A stretch of DNA of 59,489 nucleotides from Clostridia bacterium (lineage in GTDB: Bacteria > Bacillota > Clostridia > Oscillospirales > Acutalibacteraceae). Made by a program: the position numbers and the translations under genes. The notes under the pieces were generated by a model. It saw nothing but the letters and a program-made list of their open reading frames with translations. It was not told the DNA's origin and ran no database searches. How positions within the stretch are numbered: the stretch's first letter is position 1; each line of letters starts with the position of its first letter. Shown here piece by piece: positions 6,268-15,492 of this stretch. The stretch spans positions 1-59,489 of the forward strand of contig JAFWYP010000062.1 in NCBI GenBank assembly GCA_017517665.1, read 5' to 3'.

Positions 6268-7948
6268 TTTTGATAAAATTCTCGACTTTCTCTGTTCGGG
6301 CATCATGTCCAAAAAGGAAAGACAGAATGTGCGTGACGAGCTTTTTGACCATCTTATGTGTAAATACGAAACAAATATTGCAATGGGCATGGATGATGAA
6401 CTTGCAACCGAAAATGCAATAAAAGATTTGGGCGACAGGACAGTTATCAAATACAGACTTTCGCAGGTGCATTCTTATTATCCCAATCTTTCTATGAAAA
6501 AAGCAATGAATCTGTTGACTCTCGGCTTTTGCCTGATGAGTTTTCAGATTAACATTATAATCAATATAATCAATACGGGTGAAATCACAAAATTCATCGG
6601 TCAGATTATAATGATTGTTGCACTGTTTTGCCTGAGTAAATCAAATGACAAGCTGAAAAAAGCTTTTGTTTTCGGTTCTGCGGAATTTACTCTCACAAAG
6701 ATCGCCGTTGCAATTACTCCGGCATTGCCTTCGGTTGTTTTCTGGATACCTCATGTGTTATATATCGCATCGTGCATTGCCAATATTGTCAAATGGTTTT
6801 ATCTTTTTTACGGACTTCGTGATCTTACCGCACCGTTCAAAGAAGAATATAAGAAAACAATACCGTATGGATTTGCATCATTTGTGAATTTATTATCGCC
6901 TGCATATTTCATCTGGCTTTATTCTGCAATGATTGTTTCTGAAAACTCAATTCCGGATATTTCGGAGGTTGCAACGGGAGCAGCATATATTATTATACCG
7001 TTTGCTTTAATTTCAATTATCATAACTCTTGTTGTCTTTGTCATGACTTCAAAATGTCTGTGGCAGAATGATCATGAATATCAGATTGAAACATCGTCAA
7101 AGAAAAAGGCGATAGCGGCAATTCTTGCCGTTGCTGTTGCAATTGTTCCCATGGCTGCGGTTGATTTGTGGATATCATATGAAAAAGCCGACACCGAGGT
7201 TTATACAATTCATGACAGCGATATATCGGAGGATGAATATAACCGTATCTGCGGTAGTCTGCTTTCTTACGGCATACCCGAAAAGCTTGTTTATTCTCTG
7301 CCTGAAAGTGAGATACTGAAGTTTGAAGATTCCATCCCCGCAACTGATTTTGAATATCCGAAAACTTACGATTTGGTATACAGCAATTCCGATTTCGGCA
7401 GATACGGATTTGAATTTGATGCCTACAACTGCGCTATAGGTCTTAAAAATGAAAACGGAGTTATTGACAGCAGATTTATGGTGTGGATTGAGTATAAAGA
7501 AGATATAAAAGGGCATTATTCGGACTATATTCAGATTAAGCCCCCGATGTATAATTTTATCCTTTCCAACGGAACGGAAAAGTGTTCGGATACGGTGTTG
7601 ATTTTATCGGAAGAAAACGGTAAAATAATGAAGAATGAACCGCTTGAAACATATTATGATGATTTTTTTGACGACTCTGTTACAGGAATCAGATTTCAGG
7701 CAAAAGACGGAATGCTGATTTATTTCGGAAAAAACTTTATCGTTGACAATTCGAAGACCGTTACGTATCAGACTGTAAATCTTTATCATAAGATTTTTCC
7801 TTTAACAACAATGAGAAATATTCCTGATGAATATAAAGACGATGTGTTGGGGCTTGTTTCATTCAGTGTTCACGCTCAGCAGTGGGTTGATTTTGATGCC
7901 GACTGGAGTGAATATAACGATACCCTTGAATTGGAGGAAACCGAATGA
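6254..7948 (+). CDS. PadR-partner multi-pass membrane protein
   Basis: 564 residues from a TTG at 6254, chosen because GGGAGG lies 8 nt upstream and the protein then begins MQEHNFDKILDFLCSGI, like other PadR-linked permease-prefix/DUF1700-type proteins. Residues 1-75 form this helical cytosolic domain (KERQNVRDELFDHL, then ATENAIKDLGD). About seven membrane helices follow (roughly 85-310, including LLTLGFCLMSFQ and AIAAILAVAVAIVP). The C-terminal 230 residues are extracytoplasmic and of unknown fold (DTEVYTIHDSDISEDEYNRI and on). It overlaps padR by 14 nt and the phosphatase gene by 4 nt (ATGA), so the three are one operon. Function unknown; envelope-stress or transport roles are typical guesses for this pairing. 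Confidence 0.75.
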   Translation: MQEHNFDKILDFLCSGIMSKKERQNVRDELFDHLMCKYETNIAMGMDDELATENAIKDLGDRTVIKYRLSQVHSYYPNLSMKKAMNLLTLGFCLMSFQINIIINIINTGEITKFIGQIIMIVALFCLSKSNDKLKKAFVFGSAEFTLTKIAVAITPALPSVVFWIPHVLYIASCIANIVKWFYLFYGLRDLTAPFKEEYKKTIPYGFASFVNLLSPAYFIWLYSAMIVSENSIPDISEVATGAAYIIIPFALISIIITLVVFVMTSKCLWQNDHEYQIETSSKKKAIAAILAVAVAIVPMAAVDLWISYEKADTEVYTIHDSDISEDEYNRICGSLLSYGIPEKLVYSLPESEILKFEDSIPATDFEYPKTYDLVYSNSDFGRYGFEFDAYNCAIGLKNENGVIDSRFMVWIEYKEDIKGHYSDYIQIKPPMYNFILSNGTEKCSDTVLILSEENGKIMKNEPLETYYDDFFDDSVTGIRFQAKDGMLIYFGKNFIVDNSKTVTYQTVNLYHKIFPLTTMRNIPDEYKDDVLGLVSFSVHAQQWVDFDADWSEYNDTLELEETE

Positions 7949-8523
7949 GAAACGATGAAATGTATCTTCAGCTTTATCTGATACGTCACGGAGAAAGCAT
8001 GGGAAATATTGAAACTGACAGACCTTTTGATAAAACAAATCCACCGCTTACTATTCACGGAATAGGACAGGCAAGAGCTCTTGGCGAAAGGTTTGCAGCA
8101 CTTGAAAAATATACCCTGTATTCAAGTCCTCTTCAAAGGGCGGTTGATACCGCATCTTTTATAAGTAAAGAAATAATAATTGATTATGATTTGCTTGAAA
8201 ACGGAGTCAGGGCAACCGAAAACGGTTTTGAAGATTATTATGAATCCTCCGAAGAATGTTATGAAAGAGCGAAAAAGGTTGTTGAAAAAATAACAGCGAA
8301 ACACAGAAACCACGAGAATGTCATAGTTGTTGCCCACGGAATGTTTCTCAATCAGTTTATCAAAGCGGCTCTTAATATTCCGTGCGAAGCGATGAGATTA
8401 TCGGTTTATAATGCATCGGTAACAAAAATCAATTTCTGCGATGATGCACCAGTGAAGCTTGCGTTGCAGAACGATGTTTCGCACCTTCGTGAAACAGACG
8501 GAGAAAAACTTTTCTGGATGTAG
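7945..8523 (+). CDS. Histidine phosphatase superfamily protein
   Basis: 192 residues, start ATG 7945 with GGAGG seven nt upstream. The branch-1 phosphoglycerate-mutase-like signature LIRHGES (RHGES 14-18), the SSPLQRA segment (Arg65) and VVAHGMF (His131) give the complete catalytic set with His15 as phospho-acceptor. Substrate unknown; housekeeping phosphatases (alpha-ribazole phosphatase, broad phosphomonoesterases) share these motifs. Third gene of the PadR operon. A distant paralogue lies at 20876-21568. Confidence 0.88.
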   Translation: MRNDEMYLQLYLIRHGESMGNIETDRPFDKTNPPLTIHGIGQARALGERFAALEKYTLYSSPLQRAVDTASFISKEIIIDYDLLENGVRATENGFEDYYESSEECYERAKKVVEKITAKHRNHENVIVVAHGMFLNQFIKAALNIPCEAMRLSVYNASVTKINFCDDAPVKLALQNDVSHLRETDGEKLFWM

Positions 8524-8550
8524 GAAATTTTCAAAACAGCAAAATGATTC

Positions 8551-8579
8551 TTGCAATATCTTACACGGGAATGTATAAT
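8551..8579 (+). promoter_or_regulatory. Promoter of the FAD oxidoreductase
   Basis: TTGCAA (8551-8556), 17 nt, perfect TATAAT (8574-8579), 31 nt before the start codon. Confidence 0.78.
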
Positions 8580-8609
8580 TTAGATATATTCTTGAAAGGG
8601 GAAAGAGCG

Positions 8610-9971
8610 ATGAATTATGATATAGTTATTGTCGGTGCATCAACCGCGGGCAGTTATTATGCAAGAAGAATGGCGGAAAGAGGTTTTTCCGTTCTTGTTA
8701 TTGACAGAAGTGCAAGAGAAACCATCAGCCCCGATTATGATATTTTCCATATGGGTAAAGCAGAAATGGAACGCTTCGGTCTGCCTGAGGTTAAAAAGGG
8801 CGACGGCATTTTTGCCTTTATGTTTGAGGATCAGAATATGTATTCCGCATTCGGAAATCATCCAAAGCCTTCATGCTCTCCCGTTATCGGTATGCATAAG
8901 CATGACTACATAGTTTATATGAACGATTGGGCGATTGAAGCCGGTGCAGAGATTGTTTATAAGGCTTCTTTTGCGGGACTTCTTTTTGATGAAAACGGCA
9001 GAATCAACGGTATTGAATATGAAAAAGACGGCGAAAAAGTTGCTGTCAATTGCCGACTTGTCTGCGATTGTTCGGGCATTCCCGCAGTTGTCAGAACAAG
9101 CCTTCCCGATAATTACGGAGTTGAAAAATTTGAGCTTACCCCCGATGATATGTTTTATGTAATTCTCCGTTATATTGATTTCAAGGAGAAGAGAAGTGAC
9201 TGGCTTCATTCCGATTTCTGGCTGATGTATAAATCATGGATTGCTCCCAGCGGAATGACCGATGCGCTTATCGGTATCGGTTCATGTTCGGGATTTGAAC
9301 AGGCAGAAAAGATGTATGAGCTTTTCACAAAGAATGTTAAAATCCCTGCCCATACCGTTAAATGGACCGAGAGAGGCCGAACACCCTATCACAGAGCACC
9401 CTATTCATTCGTTGCCGACGGCTTTATCGCAATGGGTGATGCCGCTTGCTTAACAAAGCCCAACTGCGGTGAGGGCTGTACGGCTTCGCTTGTTCTTGAA
9501 GATATTGCGGTTGATGCCGCAGCGGCAGCTATGGCAAACGGCGCATACCCAACAAGAGAAGCTCTCTGGTGCATCAATAAAAAGTATAATGATACGCAGG
9601 GCAAGGAATTTGCAAGTCTTATGGCACTCCTTACCGCAATTATCAGACATACTCCGAAGGCAAATGAATTTCTTTTTAAGCATGATGTTATTTTCAGCCG
9701 TAAGATTCTCGGTACAATGGGAGAGGGCGGGCTTGAATTGAGTATTAACGATTATCTCAAAACTCTCATATTTGTTCTTATCGGTCTTATTACAGGCAAT
9801 ATCAAGCTGTGGGAACTCAAGAGCGTTATAAATGCAATTGTCAACAGCGGTATGATGACATCTCTTTATGAACGCTTCCCCGAAACGCCCGACGGTTTTG
9901 ATGAATGGGTAAAAGAAGCCGAAGCAGCATGGAAAAAGGTCGGCAAAATGGCTGAATGGTCGCTTGTATAA
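8610..9971 (+). CDS. FAD-dependent oxidoreductase, geranylgeranyl-reductase-like
   Basis: 453 residues from the ATG at 8610 (AAAGGGG upstream). The N-terminal dinucleotide-binding fold YDIVIVGASTAGSYYA (3-18), ending in an acidic-strand VLVIDR, and a second FAD motif FIAMGDAACLTKPNCGEG (about 270-287) are typical of the GR2/geranylgeranyl-reductase and squalene-monooxygenase-like flavoproteins. Residues about 370-395 are hydrophobic (LKTLIFVLIGLITGNI), suggesting membrane association. Likely acts on a lipid or isoprenoid or a hydrophobic cofactor; the substrate is not determinable. Monocistronic, with its own promoter and terminator. Confidence 0.85.
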   Translation: MNYDIVIVGASTAGSYYARRMAERGFSVLVIDRSARETISPDYDIFHMGKAEMERFGLPEVKKGDGIFAFMFEDQNMYSAFGNHPKPSCSPVIGMHKHDYIVYMNDWAIEAGAEIVYKASFAGLLFDENGRINGIEYEKDGEKVAVNCRLVCDCSGIPAVVRTSLPDNYGVEKFELTPDDMFYVILRYIDFKEKRSDWLHSDFWLMYKSWIAPSGMTDALIGIGSCSGFEQAEKMYELFTKNVKIPAHTVKWTERGRTPYHRAPYSFVADGFIAMGDAACLTKPNCGEGCTASLVLEDIAVDAAAAAMANGAYPTREALWCINKKYNDTQGKEFASLMALLTAIIRHTPKANEFLFKHDVIFSRKILGTMGEGGLELSINDYLKTLIFVLIGLITGNIKLWELKSVINAIVNSGMMTSLYERFPETPDGFDEWVKEAEAAWKKVGKMAEWSLV

Positions 9972-10005
9972 TATTTTAATGATAGAATATTGATTTAAGC
10001 AACAT

Positions 10006-10037
10006 ACTGACTTCGTTTTTTTGCGGAGTCAGTTTCG
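10006..10037 (+). terminator. Terminator of the FAD oxidoreductase
   Basis: ACTGACTTCG (10006-10015) pairs with CGGAGTCAGT (10024-10033, one G-U), followed by a short T-rich run. Confidence 0.75.
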
Positions 10038-10202
10038 TTTTGATTGAATTTTATCGTGGTTGTAAAAGTGTATTTATTCACTTGTGAGGATGCGAGCATC
10101 TCAACATAAGTTTTGAGCTTTTTTCAGCTTCTCTCAAGGTACTCCCTGTTCCTTAAGTTCTGATTTATCTTTTTATACTGTTTGATGTGTCTGTAACTTC
10201 AG
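10038..10202. other. Intergenic, no gene seen
   Basis: It contains a small hairpin (GATGC-GA-GCATC near 10088) and several T-runs but no ribosome binding site with a frame behind it. It could be a remnant of a lost gene or a short RNA; I cannot support either. Confidence 0.4.
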
Positions 10203-10257
10203 ACAAAAATTCCTCCTATGGTAGTTATCTTAATTCTACAATAGGAGGAGTTTTTTT
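10203..10257 (-). terminator. Bidirectional terminator, long stem
   Basis: A 14-bp stem (10211-10224 with 10236-10249, one mismatch) with an 11-nt loop is flanked on the plus side by a T7 run and on the minus side by ATTTTTG. Its position 50 nt past the minus-strand oxidoreductase gene makes it the end of that operon. Confidence 0.8.
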
Positions 10258-10308
10258 GTTATCCGTTTTTTACCGTATCAGTTCAAATGACAGAGGAGAT
10301 TTTTGCTT

Positions 10309-11589
10309 TTATAAAATTACTTTTTCGGGTATACCGTTATTCTCTCTTGATTTGTCTGCAAGGAAAACGACGAGATGTCCCGAGAGTGAGTCGGTGATTG
10401 ATGTGCATGAAACGGAAGGTTCTTCGCCTCGTGCGTAGGCAACAAAGTCTCTCACAAGGTCAAGGTCGCCGCCGCCGTGGGTATCGTCACCGATTTTCAG
10501 ATCGTAAACCGTGTCTTCATGCTCGCGTCCGGGACGGGGATCAATCTTTGAAAGGGTGAATCTTGCTTTTTCAAAATCTCCCTTAATAATGCCTTTTGTA
10601 CCTGTTATGTGAATCGTTCTTGTGCCGCTGCTTGTGCCGCCGACCATGTTGTGAGTGCCTGTTGCGCCGTTTTCAAACATAACGCTGACGGTCTGATGGT
10701 CAACAACGTTGTTGTCGCTCTTGTATGCACATACACCGTAGGGACTTGTTTTGAGAAGTTCGATTTTATCTTCTATTGTGGGAGTTTCAAGATTTTCAAG
10801 AGCATCCCAAACGTAGAAAGACCATCTGTCAGGGTGGTCGATATAAATTCTCTTTGCGGAATAAAGGCATTCATCAACAAGAGGACAGTCAACAAGACAT
10901 CTTGTGCCCGATTTTTCGGGTGCATTTTCTTTAACAAACTGTTTATTGCATCCGAAGCTTGAAACAAGCGCAGGCTTTGTTTCGCTCATGAGCCACATCA
11001 TGATGTCAATGTCGTGACAGCATTTCGCAAGAAGCATTGAGCTGTGGCATTTTTCGGAGTTGTTCCACTTGCCTCTTACGTGGCTTGTTGACATATGATG
11101 ATAGCTTACGAATTCACTCGTCTGAATGCTGATTATTTCACCGATTTCACCTGCTAAAATCAAATCCTTGATTTTTCTGTAAAACGGTGCATAACGGAGA
11201 ACGAAGCAGACCATAACCTTTCTGCCGTATTTTTCAGCGGCTTCAACAAGCTCTCTCGCTTCTTCTTCATTAACCGAAAAGGGTTTTTCGAGAAGCACAT
11301 CATATCCTGCCTTGAGAAGGGGAATGGTTGTTTTAACATGAATATGGTCCATTGTGCCGTTGATGACCGCATCGGCAAATTTGGGTGCAGCTGCAAGCTC
11401 TTCCGCTGTATTAAAACATCTTTCGGGCGGAATGTTATAAAGCTTTGCAATTGAATTCCTGCGGTTTTCATCGGGGTCTGCAACTCCGACGATTTCCATT
11501 TTATCGCTTTCGATATTTGCGAGATTGGCATAAGTCAGACTTCTGTGACCTCCGCCGACTATTACTGTTTTTAAGGGTTTGAGTTCCAT
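10309..11589 (-). CDS. Gfo/Idh/MocA-family oxidoreductase with Cys cluster
   Basis: 426 residues, about 80 longer than the basic family. The N-terminal Rossmann fold (KTVIVGGGHRSLTYA), LLEKPFSVNEEEA (EKP 101-103) and CCHDIDIMMWL (190-200), which carries the family His-Asp pair, are clear. A middle insertion carries CLVDCPLVDEC (Cys231, Cys235, Cys241), with further Cys nearby, which may bind a metal or cluster. Expected to oxidise or reduce a sugar or polyol with NAD(P). Only 3 nt separate it from the upstream GPH transporter gene, so transporter and enzyme probably handle one imported substrate. Confidence 0.87.
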   Translation of the reverse strand: MELKPLKTVIVGGGHRSLTYANLANIESDKMEIVGVADPDENRRNSIAKLYNIPPERCFNTAEELAAAPKFADAVINGTMDHIHVKTTIPLLKAGYDVLLEKPFSVNEEEARELVEAAEKYGRKVMVCFVLRYAPFYRKIKDLILAGEIGEIISIQTSEFVSYHHMSTSHVRGKWNNSEKCHSSMLLAKCCHDIDIMMWLMSETKPALVSSFGCNKQFVKENAPEKSGTRCLVDCPLVDECLYSAKRIYIDHPDRWSFYVWDALENLETPTIEDKIELLKTSPYGVCAYKSDNNVVDHQTVSVMFENGATGTHNMVGGTSSGTRTIHITGTKGIIKGDFEKARFTLSKIDPRPGREHEDTVYDLKIGDDTHGGGDLDLVRDFVAYARGEEPSVSCTSITDSLSGHLVVFLADKSRENNGIPEKVIL

Positions 11590-11592
11590 AAT

Positions 11593-13098
11593 TTATACGC
11601 TTTCGTCAACTGTAATTAATATTTCATTGCTTTTTTGTGTCATTATCTCGTTCATTTCATGTCTTCTCTGCATAAGCTCGGAATACATCTGATTTCTGAG
11701 ATTTCCCGAGAGGGGATAGAGGAATTTCGGAATTACGGCAAGGATGCCTGTTATCTGCGGAATGCCCGTACAGAGAGCAAACAGCCACCATTTTGTTTTG
11801 TCCGACTGTGTACCTACCGTAATGCCCTGAGTATAACCGATTCCGTCAAGAATAAGGCTCTTTATTGATGTCATGGCAACATTCTGTATTTTGGTTATCA
11901 GGTTTCGCGCAACGCCGATTGTTGCTTCCACTCTGTAGCCGTTTTTCCATTCGCAGTAGTCCATTGCTTCGTTATAGAGTTCGGCTTTAACTACTTTTCT
12001 GATACCGAATGCCCATTTGTCAAACCACGCCTGAACGCCGAACAGAATGCACATCAGAAGCCGCTTTTCATAGTTTTTATTGATTGAGCCGATAATGAAC
12101 AGCAGAATAATCCAGAATCGCGTGTAAAGGTCTTCAAATACCCAGATAGCTTTTGTCGAAAAACGCTCTCTGATGGGTTTTACAAAGCCGTAGCTGAGTG
12201 TTCCGTTTATTCCCGAGGGGAGATTCAGAATGGTCAGAAGCGAAGCTGAACCGAGAACATCTATAAAATAGTTCGTATTGCTTGAACCGACACTGAAGCC
12301 ACCGAGAAAATCGGAAATTGTAATAAGAAGCACGGGATAGTTGTTGATAACCGCTTTAAGACCTTGCTTGACACTCGGTGCTTCGATTGATTGCATAACT
12401 CTTTCTCTTGACACAAAGAAGAAATAAAGAGTGAATGCACATGATATAATGCTTGTTCCCAGCCCCATGGCAAGGAAAACATTTTCAAGCTTCCATTTGA
12501 GAATACCGTTATTGATAAGGTCGATAAGAACGCCCATTATGTAGTTAGGCATATCTTCGCCCATAAAGCCTGTCAGAAGCTCTGCCATCGTTATAAGCCG
12601 TGCTCGGTCATTCGGATGCGGTGTTACCGTTGTCATGTAACCTGATTTTGCAATGCTTGTGAATGTGCCTGCCGTTTCGTTAACAACATTGAATGCAAAA
12701 TAATAAATCAGCTTCGGCAGATGAGTGCCCGATGTTCCGGGAAAAATAAAAGGAATCAACCAATAAAGAGCACCCAGAAGAGTCATGGGAATCTGGAATG
12801 CAACAAGATAGGGTCGGAATTTACCCCACCTTGTTCGTGTTTTATCGACAATTGTGGCAATTATCGGGTCGTTGATAATATCCCACGCACCCGTAAACAA
12901 ACTCACAAGAGCATTTGTTTTAAAGTCGATTTTGACAACGTCCCATATGAAACGGTCTGTATACTGACCGATGTTGAATGCGTTTGAAAAGTCATTGAGA
13001 AGATAGGCGAATGTTTCTTTTGCGCCGACATATCTTCGATCATAAACCTTGAACTCGGAAACTTGTCTTTCAGGAGATTTTTCTGTATCGGAATTCAA
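11593..13098 (-). CDS. GPH-family (MFS) sugar:cation symporter
   Basis: 501 residues, TTG start with AAGGGGG eight nt upstream. The glycoside-pentoside-hexuronide transporter signatures are present: WDIINDPIIATIVDKTRTRWGK in the first loop (with GKFRPYL following) and DYCEWKNGYRVE in the central loop. About 12 hydrophobic segments. Likely imports a glycoside, pentose, hexuronide or other carbohydrate. First gene of a two-gene minus-strand operon with the oxidoreductase at 10309. Confidence 0.85.
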   Translation of the reverse strand: MNSDTEKSPERQVSEFKVYDRRYVGAKETFAYLLNDFSNAFNIGQYTDRFIWDVVKIDFKTNALVSLFTGAWDIINDPIIATIVDKTRTRWGKFRPYLVAFQIPMTLLGALYWLIPFIFPGTSGTHLPKLIYYFAFNVVNETAGTFTSIAKSGYMTTVTPHPNDRARLITMAELLTGFMGEDMPNYIMGVLIDLINNGILKWKLENVFLAMGLGTSIISCAFTLYFFFVSRERVMQSIEAPSVKQGLKAVINNYPVLLITISDFLGGFSVGSSNTNYFIDVLGSASLLTILNLPSGINGTLSYGFVKPIRERFSTKAIWVFEDLYTRFWIILLFIIGSINKNYEKRLLMCILFGVQAWFDKWAFGIRKVVKAELYNEAMDYCEWKNGYRVEATIGVARNLITKIQNVAMTSIKSLILDGIGYTQGITVGTQSDKTKWWLFALCTGIPQITGILAVIPKFLYPLSGNLRNQMYSELMQRRHEMNEIMTQKSNEILITVDESV

Positions 13099-13130
13099 AA
13101 AATAAGCCCCCTTATCATCAAATTAAAAGA

Positions 13131-13161
13131 AACAAAGGCTTTGCAGTTGAACCGCAAAGCC
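13131..13161 (-). terminator. Terminator of the YdbC-like gene
   Basis: On the minus strand GGCTTTGC pairs with GCAAAGCC (plus 13154-13161 and 13137-13144) across a 9-nt loop, followed by TTTGTTTCTTTT. Confidence 0.85.
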
Positions 13162-13171
13162 AGTTGAATCA

Positions 13172-13387
13172 TTAAAGGTTTTTGAGTGCATCCTTAAGTG
13201 CTGCCATCTCTTCTTTGCTGAGGGTTACACCCTTGCCCATTTTTTCATGGTCGGGTGCCCATTCACGGATATCGTATTTAGGATCTCTTCCGTTCCAGCT
13301 GATGAGATTGAGCTCCTTTGTCCAACCCTTGGGGTTTTCGGAAAGAACTGCTACGGATTCAACGATTTCATAAGTAAATTCGGGCAT
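13172..13387 (-). CDS. YdbC/PC4-family ssDNA-binding protein
   Basis: 71 residues. The pattern FTYEIVESVAVLSENPKGWT, ELNLISWNGRDPKYDIREW and HEKMGKGVTLSKEEM matches the short Firmicute YdbC family, a bacterial homologue of the PC4/p15 transcription coactivator that dimerises and binds single-stranded DNA or RNA. ATG start with AAAGGAG. Monocistronic with its own terminator. Confidence 0.92.
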   Translation of the reverse strand: MPEFTYEIVESVAVLSENPKGWTKELNLISWNGRDPKYDIREWAPDHEKMGKGVTLSKEEMAALKDALKNL

Positions 13388-13419
13388 GGTGATGCTCCTT
13401 TCGTAATTTATACGCCCTT

Positions 13420-13447
13420 ATTATAATATATATCTTTTAAAAAGTAA
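13420..13447 (-). promoter_or_regulatory. Candidate promoter of the YdbC-like gene
   Basis: On the minus strand TTACTT (13442-13447), 16 nt, TATAAT (13420-13425). The surrounding sequence is very AT-rich. Confidence 0.45.
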
Positions 13448-13552
13448 ATATATATTTTAAAAAAATTTAAAATATAAAGAAATTTTCCGGTAATATCAGG
13501 GACATGTAGTGAATATATATATCATGAAATAAAAAAACAAGGGGAGAAGTTT

Positions 13553-15085
13553 ATGAACCTTAACTGTGAAACAACAAAACTCGGTTTTTGTGATACCGTT
13601 TATGAAACTGCAGCGGAACAATCACTTGATGCGGATATCAGTCTGCCTGATTACTGTCCGGAGATACAGCGTATACTCAAATGCACTGTTTGTCCGGGAA
13701 TAACAGCCGTTCAGAATAATTCAGGAAGAATTACGGCTGACGGTAATGCAGTTGTGAGGATTCTTTATGTAGGTGATAACGGAAAAATATCGGGATATGA
13801 ACAGAGTTATCCCGTGCAGAAATATATTGAATCGTCAAAAATAACGTCTGATTGCGCTGTTAATGTAACCGTTAAAGCTGATTATGCAAATTGCAGGGCG
13901 GTCAATTCAAGAAGAATAGATGTCAGAGCAATGATGAGCTTTTGCTTCAAGGCTGTTAAAAAGCGTGACGAAGAAGTTTTGTGCACATCCGACGGCGCGG
14001 GTATGCAGATTCTTGCGGATGAATTTGATTTTGCATCAATGACGGGTGTCTGTGAAAGACTTTTCGGTATCGGTGAGGTTATTGAAATTCCCGATGATAA
14101 ACCTTCCGCATCGCAAATTATTAATGTTTCTGCCTGTGCAATAAGTTCCGAAACAAAAATAATAAATAACAAAGCACTTGTCAAAGGCGAGTGTGTTGTG
14201 AAAATTTATTATATCGCAGACGGAAATGATTCAATTGAATCTGTTGAACATTCCATGCCGATAAGTCAGATTGTTGAACTTGACGGACTGAATGAAAATT
14301 CGGAATGTTCACTGAAAATCGGAGTATACTCATGCGAAGGTGTTCTTAAAGCGGATTCATCGGGAAATATGAAGCTTATCGAAATTAATGCAAAGCTCGG
14401 CGCTTATCTTGCCGCTTTTGAAAATAAATCTCTTACTCTTATATCCGATGCTTATTCAACCGAATATGAAGTCAGAAATACACCGAAAAGCATGGAAGTT
14501 TTAACTTTTAACGGAAACTTTGATACATCATTTACAAACAAGGTTGTGCTGGAAAGCATAGGTGTCAGCGTTGACTGTATTATTGCTGTATGGTGTTCGG
14601 ATTTGAGATATTCATTTGCATCCAAAGAAGATAAATGTGTTGTTTCGGGAACATATCTTGCAACCATTCTTTATAAAGATTCAGAAAAACAAAACGGTAT
14701 TATTCAGAAAACGGTAGATTTTGATTATTCTGTAAAAATGAACGGTAAAGCGGAAAGAATCGTGTGCCACGGTTCTGCGCAAATTTCAGCCTGCTCATGT
14801 GCTGTTGTCGGTGAAAGCCGTCTTGAACTTAAAACTGAAATGCTTCTTTCCGGAATAATTCTTTCGGGTTCAGTGCGCAAGTACATAGGAAATATTGAAA
14901 TTCTTGATGAAAACGAAAAGCGGGAAAAGCCTTGTGCACTCACGATTTATTTTTGCGACAAGGGCGAGAAACTCTGGGATATTTCAAAAAAATACGGAAC
15001 AACCGTTGATTGTGTAATGCAGGAAAACAATATGGATAGCGATATTACTGAAAAGTCCGGAATGATGCTGATTCCGGGAGTATAA
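13553..15085 (+). CDS. SPOCS (DUF3794) and LysM spore-envelope protein
   Basis: 510 residues. SPOCS/DUF3794 modules are repeated: residues about 25-115 (SLDADISLPDYCPEIQRILK is the hallmark start), about 170-260 (PSASQIINVSACAISSETKI) and a third around 310-430. The C-terminus, about 462-510, is a LysM domain (LTIYFCDKGEKLWDISKKYG, then NNM...MMLIPGV). This architecture is known from SafA-like or inner spore-coat proteins of Clostridia that bind cortex peptidoglycan. Start ATG after GGGGAGAAG. It sits apart from other spore genes. A sporulation sigma promoter would be expected, but I could not identify one with confidence in the AT-rich leader. Confidence 0.9.
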   Translation: MNLNCETTKLGFCDTVYETAAEQSLDADISLPDYCPEIQRILKCTVCPGITAVQNNSGRITADGNAVVRILYVGDNGKISGYEQSYPVQKYIESSKITSDCAVNVTVKADYANCRAVNSRRIDVRAMMSFCFKAVKKRDEEVLCTSDGAGMQILADEFDFASMTGVCERLFGIGEVIEIPDDKPSASQIINVSACAISSETKIINNKALVKGECVVKIYYIADGNDSIESVEHSMPISQIVELDGLNENSECSLKIGVYSCEGVLKADSSGNMKLIEINAKLGAYLAAFENKSLTLISDAYSTEYEVRNTPKSMEVLTFNGNFDTSFTNKVVLESIGVSVDCIIAVWCSDLRYSFASKEDKCVVSGTYLATILYKDSEKQNGIIQKTVDFDYSVKMNGKAERIVCHGSAQISACSCAVVGESRLELKTEMLLSGIILSGSVRKYIGNIEILDENEKREKPCALTIYFCDKGEKLWDISKKYGTTVDCVMQENNMDSDITEKSGMMLIPGV

Positions 15086-15142
15086 AATTAATTCAGGGAG
15101 AGAAACTAAAACCGTAGTAATAATTGTGAAAGGAAATCGCAA

Positions 15143-15454
15143 ATGAAAATTTTTGATATTACGGGTGACAGTTTTACTTCTGAAGTTGAAAATTATAAAG
15201 GTACTGTTCTTATTGATTTTTTCGCTGATTGGTGTACACCGTGCAAGATGCTTTCTCCGATAATTGAGGACGTGGCATGGAAAACTGCAGGTAGTGTCAA
15301 GGTTTGTAAAATAAATGTTGAATCAGAAAAAGAACTTGCTGAAAGATTCGGAGTTATGAGTATACCCACATTGGTTGTGATGAAAAACGGAAAAGTCAGA
15401 AATAAGAGTATAGGTGTTACAGGGAAAAAAGCAATAATGGATATGCTTGAATAG
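15143..15454 (+). CDS. trxA: Thioredoxin
   Basis: 103 residues, the normal length. DFFADWCTPCKML (redox pair Cys31 and Cys34; CTPC rather than CGPC) and the cis-Pro loop MSIPTLVVMKNG are intact. Cytosolic disulfide reductase. ATG with AAAGGAAAT upstream. It follows the spore protein by 57 nt and may be co-transcribed with it. The trx name is a family-level call; paralogues are common. Confidence 0.9.
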   Translation: MKIFDITGDSFTSEVENYKGTVLIDFFADWCTPCKMLSPIIEDVAWKTAGSVKVCKINVESEKELAERFGVMSIPTLVVMKNGKVRNKSIGVTGKKAIMDMLE

Positions 15455-15478
15455 AAATGTTTAAGATTAGACATTTTT
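15455..15478 (+). terminator. Weak terminator after thioredoxin
   Basis: AAATGT (15455-15460) pairs with ACATTT (15471-15476), followed by TT. The stem is short and AT-rich. Confidence 0.45.
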
Positions 15479-15492
15479 GGTGATTTGTACAA

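Noticed and set aside
10038-10257. Insertion-sequence remnant or small RNA gene
   Set aside because: A hairpin and a long terminator stem are present, but no terminal repeats, target duplication, transposase fragment or clear promoter.
13388-13552. Sigma-E or sigma-K promoter for the SPOCS/LysM gene
   Set aside because: The region is too AT-rich; several partial matches occur and none has both boxes at proper spacing.
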